Positions 1-7,825 of a DNA stretch of 64,000 nt are shown piece after piece. Location of the stretch: the NCBI RefSeq assembly GCF_014596975.1, contig NZ_JACVXD010000002.1:646653-710652 (forward strand), in the 5' to 3' direction. The stretch comes from Aestuariibaculum marinum. Its GTDB lineage: Bacteria > Bacteroidota > Bacteroidia > Flavobacteriales > Flavobacteriaceae. Position 1 is the stretch's first letter; the number at the start of each line of letters is the position of its first letter. Made by a program: the position numbers and the translations under genes. The notes below the pieces were generated by a model. The model was not told the DNA's origin and made no database searches. It worked only from the letters and a program-made list of their open reading frames with translations.

Positions 1-36
1 AGTTGAACGATAAAGGTATTTTTTACAGATATAATT

Positions 37-57
37 AGTATCCTGTAGCATCCTGTA
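37..57. promoter_or_regulatory. Tandem CAGGAT operator (two copies)
   Basis: Two direct copies of ATCCTGTA (complement of the CAGGAT core) lie exactly 10 bp apart, with ATCCTG at 40-45 and 50-55. The same core recurs before other transcription units of locus A, so I read this as a regulator binding site. It lies 210 bp before susC1 and could also serve a gene left of the window. The rest of 1-268 contains no gene I can support. Confidence 0.5.
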
Positions 58-160
58 TTAACGGATTAAAAGCGTTGGTTTTTTAAATTACGGAAATCAT
101 ATTTTTTTTACTTTAAATTTATGTTTAATATAATGATATAGATGTTTTTTTATGATAAAA

Positions 161-181
161 CAGGTAGGTGCAGGATGCTTT
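161..181. promoter_or_regulatory. CAGGAT operator upstream of susC1
   Basis: CAGGTA at 161 and CAGGAT at 171 form an imperfect direct repeat with a 10-bp period, about 90 bp before the susC1 start. The second half, GCAGGATGCTT, matches the motif seen at 37-57, 4988, 14752, 16138 and 17402. It is probably an operator of the GntR-type regulator encoded at 16170-17216; this is inference. Confidence 0.5.
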
Positions 182-249
182 AGCGATATTTTAAGATTTA
201 ATTTGAATACCAGTTGGATATGAAATGCACTTTCTTCTAACGAAATAAA

Positions 250-262
250 CAACTAAACTAAA
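250..262 (+). promoter_or_regulatory. Recurrent leader motif before susC1
   Basis: CAACTAAACTAAA precedes the susC1 ATG by a few bases. The same or a nearly identical A-rich string precedes at least five other starts in the window. Bacteroidota rarely use Shine-Dalgarno pairing and favour A-rich leaders, so this is probably a translation-initiation element. Confidence 0.45.
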
Positions 263-268
263 TAACAT

Positions 269-3200
269 ATGAAAAACAAATTAACTCATTTGTTGAGTTT
301 GCTTGTGTTTGCTATTATGTATACAACAAGTTATGCTCAAGAAAAAACAGTAACAGGAACTGTTACAGACCAATCTAATTTGCCACTTCCAGGGGTAAAT
401 GTCCTAGTAAAAGGAGCCAGTCGGGGAACGACAACTGATTTTGATGGGAATTTTAATATTTCTGTTTCTTCAGGAGAAACTCTGGTATTTTCTTATGTCG
501 GGTTTAAAAGTGCCGAACAGGTTGTTGGAAGTGAAAGTGTGTACAATATATCATTAGAAACGGACAATGCACAACTTGATGAAGTTGTAGTTGTTGGATA
601 TGGTACACAGAAAAAGACGAGTATAACTGGAGCAGTTGCTTCATATTCAGCGGAGGGCTTGGATGAAAGACCGCTAGTAAGAATGGATCAAGCTTTGGTA
701 GGTCAGTTAGCAGGGGTTCGTGTTAAACAAACCAGCGGGGTGCCAGGTGCAGGTTTTACTATTCAAGTAAGGGGGTCAGGTTCCATTAACGCTAGTAACG
801 AACCATTATATGTTGTAGATGGATTTCCTTTAGATACAGATGGACAGCCATCAAATCTAAACCCTAATGATATTGAATCTATTCAAGTTTTAAAAGATGC
901 GTCTTCAACGGCTATTTATGGTTCCAGAGGATCTAACGGTGTTGTATTAATTACAACAAAAAGAGGTAAGTCAGGAAAGCCGAAAATTAGTTTTAACACC
1001 TATGCAGGATGGAATGAAACCGTAAAAAAATTGGATGTGCTTTCTGCTGAAGAATGGGTTGAGCGTGCTATTGAGCACCAAAATTATGCTTATGTTAGGA
1101 ATTTTGGAGACCAAGGAGCGACATCAAGCCATACTAATGACCAGAGACGAGCGATTTTAGGATTGGGTCCGGATGAGATAAATACTGGATATATGTATGA
1201 TGAACGTTGGTTAATGCCAGGTCATCCAGGTCTTGATTACGTAGATTGGCAGGATTTATATTTCAGAAAGGGATTTGTTCAGAGTTATCAACTTTCAGCA
1301 ACCGGAGGAAATGATAAGGCCCGTTATTATATTTCAGGAGATTATTCTGATCAGGAAGGTATAGCAATTGGAGTTAATAATGAAAGATTTAATTTAAGAG
1401 CTAATATAGAGGTCTCTCCCTCTGAAAATTTAAAATTCGGAATTAATTTGGCGCCTTCTTTTGGAACAATTGATGATCCGGGAGTTGAAGGAAAGGATGC
1501 TATTACTCACATTATTGTTGGTATGACTCCTGTTGTAGAGTCTTCAGTTGGGGCTTTATATACAAATACAGGTGATTTTTCTCGATATGCTTGGGCAAGT
1601 AGTAGAGTTAGTCCGCTTGCAGAGGCAACCTTTAATAAGCGAACAATTAAACGATTCAGAAATTTAGCTACTGTATTTTTAGAGTATGAGTTTCTGGAAG
1701 GTTTAAAGTATAAAGGAACGATAAATTCAGACCTTCAAATAAATACGACAAATAGATTTACACCATCTTGGATTACAAGAAACAGGACTGCATCTGGTTC
1801 AAAATCTGGTGATACGAGAACTTCTTTTGTAACGGAGCATACACTTAATTATATTAAATCTTTTGGTAATCATAATTTCAATGTGTTAGGTGGGTATTCA
1901 TATAACGAATTTAATTTTGAAGATTACTCTATTAGTGCGACAGGGTTCCCTTCTGACGACATAGAAACTTTAAATGTGGCTTCAACAACTAGTGGGTCTA
2001 CATCAAAAAGTAAAAACACCTTAATCTCTTATTTTGGAAGATTGCAATATGATTACAATGAAAAGTATTTCTTTCAGGCAACACTAAGGCGTGATGGATC
2101 ATCGAGATTTGGAAATAATACCAAATTTGGTACGTTCCCGTCATTTTCTGCAGGTTGGAGAATCTCAGAGGAAGATTTCATGAAAGATAATGATGTGTTT
2201 AACGAATTAAAATTAAGAGGTAGTTGGGGACTTTCCGGTAATAATAATATTGGGAATTATGAATCTATAGCTAATTTAAGTAATACAAATTATAGTTTTG
2301 GAGGTGCTTTGGCTAGCGGTCAATCGCCATCAAATTTCGCAAATCCAGATTTAAGCTGGGAGAAATCAGAGTCTATAAATATAGGTTTAGATGTAGGATT
2401 ATTTAATAGTAGAATTTTCACTTCTTTAGAATATTATACCAAGAGAAATTCAGATTTATTATTAAGTATTCCAGTGCCAACTTCAAGTGGATTTGGTACT
2501 GCATTAACTAACATTGGAGAAGTTTTAAATAAAGGATGGGAAGTAGAGTTAACATCTAGAAATTTAGTAGGTGGTGATTTTACTTGGACAACTAATGCAA
2601 ATATAAGTCATAATACAAACGAGGTTAAACAACTAGGCCCGAACAATACCTCAATATTAGGAGGAGCTTTCGATATTACCCATAATATTTTAGAGGTAGG
2701 TAAGCCTATGTACACGCTTTATGTAGTGCAGCAAGATGGTTTATTAACAACTGAGGATATTAACAATGGAGTACCTCTGTACGGGAATCAAGAGGCTGGA
2801 GATCCTAAGTATGTAGATCAAAATGGTGACGGCGTTATTACCCCGGATGACAGAACGTATTCTGGTCACCCAGATCCTAGTTATGTTTGGGGTGTTACCA
2901 ATACGTTTAAATACAAAGGTTTTGATTTGTCAGTTCAACTTCAAGGACAATGGGGAGGAAAGATATATTCTACTTTTGGTCGTGCCATGTATAGAACAGG
3001 TATGGGAATACCAGATAATACTTTAGGATTAGCAAGAGACCGATATATTTGGCAAGAAGGTGCTATAGTTACAGAAGAAGATTTAGCAGGAAAAACACGT
3101 AAATCGCCATCAAGTTTTGGTAGAATTAAAAATACGGACTGGCTTTACGATAACGATTACTGGAGAGTAAGAAACATTAGTTTAGGATATGATTTAGGTT

Positions 3201-3379
3201 CACAAATACAATCTGAGTTAATATCGGGAGCAAGAGTATACTTCACTATGGAAAACTGGTTTGGAGGAGATAAGTATGATGGAGGTTTCAATCCTGAAGC
3301 TGTGAATAATAATGGAGACGACTATGGGGCATTCCCGTTATCAAGATCTATTATCCTTGGGCTTAATCTTAACTTTTAG
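269..3379 (+). CDS. SusC-like TonB-dependent receptor of locus A
   Basis: Outer-membrane importer for oligosaccharides, working with the SusD protein that follows. The 1036-residue protein has a signal peptide (about 1-23, ending SYA before QEK). Next come a carboxypeptidase-regulatory-like beta-sandwich (about 27-100), a plug starting near QLDEVVVVGYGTQKK, and a 22-strand barrel ending in the aromatic residue F expected of an outer-membrane protein. Length is usual for SusC. The ATG at 269 follows an A-rich leader. susD starts 18 bp downstream, so the two are co-transcribed. CAGGAT operators at 37-57 and 161-181 suggest control by the locus A regulator. The substrate is inferred from the neighbours to be a rhamnogalacturonan-type oligosaccharide. 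Confidence 0.95.
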   Translation: MKNKLTHLLSLLVFAIMYTTSYAQEKTVTGTVTDQSNLPLPGVNVLVKGASRGTTTDFDGNFNISVSSGETLVFSYVGFKSAEQVVGSESVYNISLETDNAQLDEVVVVGYGTQKKTSITGAVASYSAEGLDERPLVRMDQALVGQLAGVRVKQTSGVPGAGFTIQVRGSGSINASNEPLYVVDGFPLDTDGQPSNLNPNDIESIQVLKDASSTAIYGSRGSNGVVLITTKRGKSGKPKISFNTYAGWNETVKKLDVLSAEEWVERAIEHQNYAYVRNFGDQGATSSHTNDQRRAILGLGPDEINTGYMYDERWLMPGHPGLDYVDWQDLYFRKGFVQSYQLSATGGNDKARYYISGDYSDQEGIAIGVNNERFNLRANIEVSPSENLKFGINLAPSFGTIDDPGVEGKDAITHIIVGMTPVVESSVGALYTNTGDFSRYAWASSRVSPLAEATFNKRTIKRFRNLATVFLEYEFLEGLKYKGTINSDLQINTTNRFTPSWITRNRTASGSKSGDTRTSFVTEHTLNYIKSFGNHNFNVLGGYSYNEFNFEDYSISATGFPSDDIETLNVASTTSGSTSKSKNTLISYFGRLQYDYNEKYFFQATLRRDGSSRFGNNTKFGTFPSFSAGWRISEEDFMKDNDVFNELKLRGSWGLSGNNNIGNYESIANLSNTNYSFGGALASGQSPSNFANPDLSWEKSESINIGLDVGLFNSRIFTSLEYYTKRNSDLLLSIPVPTSSGFGTALTNIGEVLNKGWEVELTSRNLVGGDFTWTTNANISHNTNEVKQLGPNNTSILGGAFDITHNILEVGKPMYTLYVVQQDGLLTTEDINNGVPLYGNQEAGDPKYVDQNGDGVITPDDRTYSGHPDPSYVWGVTNTFKYKGFDLSVQLQGQWGGKIYSTFGRAMYRTGMGIPDNTLGLARDRYIWQEGAIVTEEDLAGKTRKSPSSFGRIKNTDWLYDNDYWRVRNISLGYDLGSQIQSELISGARVYFTMENWFGGDKYDGGFNPEAVNNNGDDYGAFPLSRSIILGLNLNF

Positions 3380-3397
3380 AATTAAAAAATTACACAT

Positions 3398-4918
3398 ATG
3401 AAAAAATATATATTAATAAGTCTTTTATCAGTATTGGTATTTGGTGCTTGTGAAAGTGAGTTAGATCAAGCGCCTTTATCAAATAGAAGTGCTGCTGACT
3501 TTTATGAAAATGAAACTGATTTCGAACAGGCAATTGTAGGTGTTTATAATGCCATAAAGTATCATTCAGGCTCACAGTTTTACTTGTCAGAAGTACGTTC
3601 AGATAATGTTTATATAGCTGGATTAGCTGGGGTTCGTGAGTGGATTCCTGTAACTAACTTTTCAAGAACTTTAGTAACCAATCCTTTAGTGAGAGATGCT
3701 TGGGATGATCCTTATGTGGGGATACTTAGAGCAAATACAATTTTAGATCAATTGGATGAAAATGTAATTCCAGATCAAACAACTAGAAATAGAATGGAAG
3801 GAGAGGTTAAGTTTTTAAGAGCTTTTTTCTATTTCGATTTGGTTAGATTTTTTGGAGGTGTTCCGTTAATTGATAAAATAATAACACCAAGTGAGGCTCT
3901 TGAGATTCCGCGTGCTACACCTCAGGAAGTATATGATTTAATTGTGGCAGATTTAGAAAGTGCCGTTAATTTATTACCAACCACTCCAACTGAGGCTGGA
4001 AGACCATCTTCTATTGTTGCTAAAGCATTGTTAGGAAAGGTTTACTTAACTATGTCAGGACCAACTTATAATATTGAAGGTCCTGGATTAGGGGTTGATA
4101 TGACATCGCAAGCCTTAACACTATTCAATGATGTTATATCTAGTGGTCAATATGGAGACGTAACGGATTATGCGTCCATTTTTAATACAACGTCGGAGAA
4201 TAATAAGGATATCGTTTTTGCTATTCAGAATATAAATGACGGAGTTGGAGGAGATAGAGGTATTGGTACAATTCTGCCTACGCTAATGTATCATGAAGCT
4301 TGGGCTAGAGTTCATTTGCCATTTGCAGGAGGAAGTCCAAGTGATGGTATTATAACTCCTTCTAACCAATTATTAAACTCTTTTGAAACAGACGATGAAA
4401 GAGATGATTATTCAATATTAAGAAGTTGGGTAGATGACACAGGAGGATTAAGCAATGATGCTATGATTGTTAAGTATTTAGATTTAGATGATGAAGGCGA
4501 ACCAATTAGTTCTGTTCTTCCGGTAGATCGCTTTAATTGGGGTGTTGATTTTCCAGTAATTCGTTATACCGATGTATTAATGATGAAAGCGGAAATTTTA
4601 CTTAAAAACGGTCCAAGTCAAGCAGTAGATGATATTGTTAACGATGTAAGAAGTCGTGCTGGTTTAGGGCCTGTTTCAAATGTAGATTTAGATGATCTTT
4701 TAGAAGAGAGAAGAAAAGAGTTTTTTGGAGAAGGCTTAAGATTTCATGATTTGGTTAGAACAGGTAAGGTTATTGATGTAATAAATGCCTGGGAAGGCGT
4801 TGATGATACTGCAGGAGTAATGAATCCAATGGAAGCTAATTTCATTATTTATCCTATTAATCAAAGTCAAATAGAGGTGAAACCAGGATTGTATGAACAG
4901 AACCCGGGTTATAATTAA
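3398..4918 (+). CDS. SusD-like glycan-binding lipoprotein of locus A
   Basis: Surface lipoprotein that captures glycan and closes over the SusC barrel. The 506-residue protein has a lipobox ending at Cys18 (VFGAC). It carries the SusD hallmarks: an N-terminal segment naming acidic and Asn residues after the anchor, the TPR-like helix motif LRAFFYFDLVRFFGGVPL near residue 140, and the C-terminal motif ERRKEFFGEGLRFHDLVR. The start is 18 bp after the susC1 stop. A strong terminator follows at 4944-4980, so susC1-susD1 form their own transcription unit. No SusE/F-type protein follows in this locus. Ligand specificity cannot be read from sequence. Confidence 0.95.
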   Translation: MKKYILISLLSVLVFGACESELDQAPLSNRSAADFYENETDFEQAIVGVYNAIKYHSGSQFYLSEVRSDNVYIAGLAGVREWIPVTNFSRTLVTNPLVRDAWDDPYVGILRANTILDQLDENVIPDQTTRNRMEGEVKFLRAFFYFDLVRFFGGVPLIDKIITPSEALEIPRATPQEVYDLIVADLESAVNLLPTTPTEAGRPSSIVAKALLGKVYLTMSGPTYNIEGPGLGVDMTSQALTLFNDVISSGQYGDVTDYASIFNTTSENNKDIVFAIQNINDGVGGDRGIGTILPTLMYHEAWARVHLPFAGGSPSDGIITPSNQLLNSFETDDERDDYSILRSWVDDTGGLSNDAMIVKYLDLDDEGEPISSVLPVDRFNWGVDFPVIRYTDVLMMKAEILLKNGPSQAVDDIVNDVRSRAGLGPVSNVDLDDLLEERRKEFFGEGLRFHDLVRTGKVIDVINAWEGVDDTAGVMNPMEANFIIYPINQSQIEVKPGLYEQNPGYN

Positions 4919-4943
4919 AAAATAGTTTGTTTAATATGTTTCT

Positions 4944-4980
4944 AAAGCGCTGCAATTGTAAAAAGTTGCAGCGCTTTTTT
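4944..4980 (+). terminator. Rho-independent terminator after susD1
   Basis: A perfect 12-bp stem, AAAGCGCTGCAA (4944-4955) with TTGCAGCGCTTT (4966-4977), has a 10-base loop and runs into a T tract. It ends the susC1-susD1 unit and isolates it from the sulfatase operon. Confidence 0.9.
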
Positions 4981-4987
4981 AATAATC

Positions 4988-5031
4988 AGTATACCACAGG
5001 ATACTATTCCGGTTACAACTAAATATCTTTA
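4988..5031 (+). promoter_or_regulatory. CAGGAT operator and -7 element of sulfatase operon
   Basis: The string AGTATACCACAGGATACT (4988-5005) has inverted arms AGTAT/ATACT around the CAGGAT core. A TATCTTTA sequence at 5024-5031 fits the Bacteroidota -7 consensus TAnnTTTG except for its last base. The operator would cover the -33 region. Thirteen bases, ATACCACAGGATA, are identical to the complement of the site at 14752. Confidence 0.55.
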
Positions 5032-5068
5032 ATATTCCAACTAACTTTTTAAAACATAATTAATATTT

Positions 5069-6454
5069 ATGAGTATTAGGTTTTTACCATTTACATTGCT
5101 TTGTTTTTTGCTTCTTTTGTTTTCAGCGTGTAAAAATCATTCTGTAGAAAAACAAATAGAAATTCATTTAGATAAAGGGCTGAATGTATTAGTTATTATA
5201 GCGGATGATGCTGGATGGAACGATGTTGGTTATAATGGTTCTGAAGTAAAAACGCCTAATATTGATAGTCTTGCAAATCATGGTGTGAAACTTAATAGGT
5301 TTTATGTCAATCCTACTTGTTCTCCTTCAAGAGTGTCTTTATTAACGGGAATGCCATCAAGTAGAATAGGAGTTGTGGCCCCTATTAGCGGAAAAAGTAA
5401 TAAAACCTTACCAGATTCGATTACGACTTTGCCTCAGGCTTTAAAAAGGAAAAATTATCAAAATGCATTGTTTGGTAAATGGCACTTAGGTTTAGATATT
5501 TCAAACGGGCCAAATGCTTTTGGTTTCGATTATTCTTATGGTTTTTTACACGGGCAAATTGATCAATACACGCACCGTTATAAAAACGGCGATGCCAGTT
5601 GGTATAGAAATGATAGGATGATTGACGAAGACGGTCACACCACGGATTTAGTAACTAAAGAAGCTATTCAGTGGTTAATCAAGAAACGAGATACAACTAA
5701 AAATTTCTATGTGCAATTGGCTTACAGTGCACCTCATTTTCCGTTGCAAGAAGAAGAAAAGTGGAAAGCACCGTATTATAAAACCATAAAAGATAGCAGT
5801 CGGGTAGATTTTGCAGCGGCAATGACACACATGGATGATGCCATAGGGAAGGTGCTTAAAACGTTAAAGGAACAACGACTTGATGAAAATACTTTGGTAA
5901 TTTTTATCAGCGATAACGGGGCTATGGAAAACTGGTATCCAACCTACCAGTATGATGGTAAATTTAAAGGCAATGATGTTTTAGGAAGTAATTTTCCGTT
6001 GCGCGACTGGAAAACCTCTAATTACGAAGGTGCCATTCGAGTGCCTGCTATAGCCTATTTTAGAGGTAAACTATCAGCCGAAGCGAATTCAAATTATATG
6101 GCGATTAGCGATGTTATGCCAACTATTTTAAGTTTAATAGGTGAAAATATTCCGCAGTATGTTGAAGGTGTAAATGTCTGGCCGTCTATTGAAAATAGTA
6201 AAATAGAAACCAATCACGATATTTATGTGCGTGGCCATATTCAGGAAAGTTTGATTCATAAACCATATAAAATTATTAGAAATCGTCATAAAGATGGTTT
6301 ACCGGCCTTATATCAGTTATATAATATTGAAAGCGACCCAGAAGAGAAAAATAATCTTATAGATGAGCAAACAGAAATAGCAGAAACAATGAAAACATTG
6401 CTTCAAATTCAATTTGAAAAAGACGATAAAACGGTAAACGTTGAATTAAAATAG
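5069..6454 (+). CDS. S1-family sulfatase, lipoprotein
   Basis: Predicted sulfate-ester hydrolase of the alkaline-phosphatase-like superfamily (SulfAtlas family S1). The 461-residue protein has a lipoprotein signal with Cys21. The metal-binding start LVIIADDAGWNDVGYNG includes Asp46 and Asp47. The formylglycine signature CSPSR has its modifiable residue at Cys84, followed by the usual LLTG. FGKWHLG and the later ISDNG motif are also family hallmarks. A formylglycine-generating enzyme is required and is not in this window. It is the first gene of an operon with a GH43-like protein, rhamnose mutarotase and GH2. Sulfatases are unusual in land-plant pectin loci, so the substrate may be a sulfated galactose or rhamnose residue; that is inference, and the subfamily is not assigned. 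Confidence 0.9.
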   Translation: MSIRFLPFTLLCFLLLLFSACKNHSVEKQIEIHLDKGLNVLVIIADDAGWNDVGYNGSEVKTPNIDSLANHGVKLNRFYVNPTCSPSRVSLLTGMPSSRIGVVAPISGKSNKTLPDSITTLPQALKRKNYQNALFGKWHLGLDISNGPNAFGFDYSYGFLHGQIDQYTHRYKNGDASWYRNDRMIDEDGHTTDLVTKEAIQWLIKKRDTTKNFYVQLAYSAPHFPLQEEEKWKAPYYKTIKDSSRVDFAAAMTHMDDAIGKVLKTLKEQRLDENTLVIFISDNGAMENWYPTYQYDGKFKGNDVLGSNFPLRDWKTSNYEGAIRVPAIAYFRGKLSAEANSNYMAISDVMPTILSLIGENIPQYVEGVNVWPSIENSKIETNHDIYVRGHIQESLIHKPYKIIRNRHKDGLPALYQLYNIESDPEEKNNLIDEQTEIAETMKTLLQIQFEKDDKTVNVELK

Positions 6455-6466
6455 ATTCTCATATAA

Positions 6467-7477
6467 ATGAAATTAAAATCACTTTATTTTATTCTATTGC
6501 TGATTATTTGTTCAGCATGTGGAACTCAAAAAACAAAATACAATCAACTTAATATTGCCGATAAACCTTTGTTTCGAGACCCTGTTTTCGACGGTGCTGC
6601 AGATCCCTCAATTCTCTGGAATGAAAAGAACAAGGTTTGGTATATGTATTATACCAACCGTCGGGCAAAAGATACCACTTTAAGCGGTGTAGCATGGGTG
6701 CACGGAACAAAAATAGGTGTCGCTGAATCTAAAGACGGTGCACATTGGACTTATAAGGGGACTTGCAATATTGATTATGAAATTGAAAATGTCACGCACT
6801 GGGCACCCGATGTTTTAGAGTATGATGGTGTTTATCATATGTATTTAACCATTGTACCAGGGATATTTGAAGGTTGGTATCATCCGAGATATATTGTGCA
6901 TTTAACAAGTAAAAATATGATAGATTGGGCATTTCAGTCTAAGTTGAAACTGGCTTCCGAACGTTGTATCGACGCCGATGTGTTTAGGTTGCCAGATGGT
7001 ACATGGCGCATGTATTACAATAATGAAAACGATGGTAAATCTATTTATTATGCCGATAGCAAAGATTTATACCATTGGGTAGATAGTGGTAAAAAAGTAG
7101 TTAAAGATCGTGGTGAAGGACCAAACGTATTCCGTTGGAAAGGCAAAAACTGGATGGTTAACGATGCCTGGCGCGGATTAGGTGTGTATTGGTCTGAGGA
7201 TTTTGATAATTGGAACAGACAGGAGAAAAATATTCTGGAAATTCCAGGAACGGGTGAAGACGATAAAGTAAAAGGAGGGCATCCCGATATTGTTGTGAGT
7301 GGAGATAAAGCGTATGTGTTTTATTTTACCCATCCCGAGCGCACACCAGAAAATAAAGGAAAAGACACGTATAATACAAGACGGACATCCATACAAGTTG
7401 CAGAATTAAAGTATGTAAATGGTGAAATTGTTTGCGATCGCGATGCACCTGTTTATATTAATTTAAATGCCAATTAA
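6467..7477 (+). CDS. GH43-like five-bladed propeller hydrolase, lipoprotein
   Basis: Probable retained-fold glycosidase of clan GH-F. The 336-residue protein has a lipobox with Cys18 and nothing else but the propeller. Residues placed like the GH43 catalytic set are visible: Asp46 (AADPSI, base), Asp115 (HWAPDV, pKa modulator) and Glu217 (GEGPNVF, acid). Repeated WYMYYT, YHMYLT and WRMYYN blades support the propeller. It starts 12 bp after the sulfatase stop. An arabinofuranosidase, xylosidase or galactosidase activity is possible; the exact GH43 subfamily, or a neighbouring unclassified family, cannot be decided from sequence alone. Confidence 0.8.
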   Translation: MKLKSLYFILLLIICSACGTQKTKYNQLNIADKPLFRDPVFDGAADPSILWNEKNKVWYMYYTNRRAKDTTLSGVAWVHGTKIGVAESKDGAHWTYKGTCNIDYEIENVTHWAPDVLEYDGVYHMYLTIVPGIFEGWYHPRYIVHLTSKNMIDWAFQSKLKLASERCIDADVFRLPDGTWRMYYNNENDGKSIYYADSKDLYHWVDSGKKVVKDRGEGPNVFRWKGKNWMVNDAWRGLGVYWSEDFDNWNRQEKNILEIPGTGEDDKVKGGHPDIVVSGDKAYVFYFTHPERTPENKGKDTYNTRRTSIQVAELKYVNGEIVCDRDAPVYINLNAN

Positions 7478-7478
7478 A

Positions 7479-7805
7479 ATGAAAAAACACACCATTAGAA
7501 ACGCTTTTAAAATGAAGTTGAAACCTGGTTTTGAAGCTGAGTATAAAAAGCGTCATGATGAGATTTGGCCAGAACTTTCAGAGTTACTTTCAGAAACTGG
7601 AATTCAGGATTACAGTATTTTTTTAGATGAAGAAACGTTAACACTGTTTGCTGTTCAAAAAATAAGTAAAGATTTCGATTACGATTTGTTGCCTAATCAC
7701 CCTATTGTTAAAAAATGGTGGGCTTATATGGCAGACATTATGGATACGAACCCTGATAATTCTCCGGTTGCTTTACCCTTAAAAGAAGTTTTTCATTTAG
7801 ATTAG
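7479..7805 (+). CDS. rhaM: L-rhamnose mutarotase
   Basis: Interconverts alpha- and beta-anomers of L-rhamnose in the cytoplasm, feeding rhamnose isomerase. The product is about 108 residues with no signal peptide, close to the family length of about 104. Hallmarks are AFKMKLKPGFEAEYKKRHDEIWPEL at the start, shown here over more than one motif, and the C-terminal WWAYMADIMDTNPDNSPV block. I chose the ATG at 7479, one base after the preceding stop, because it gives the usual N terminus; an ATG at 7467 would add four residues and overlap the upstream gene. It is the only clearly cytoplasmic catabolic enzyme among the complete genes, and it marks locus A as rhamnose-releasing. Confidence 0.93.
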   Translation: MKKHTIRNAFKMKLKPGFEAEYKKRHDEIWPELSELLSETGIQDYSIFLDEETLTLFAVQKISKDFDYDLLPNHPIVKKWWAYMADIMDTNPDNSPVALPLKEVFHLD

Positions 7806-7825
7806 TAGCTTTAAAACAACTCCTT

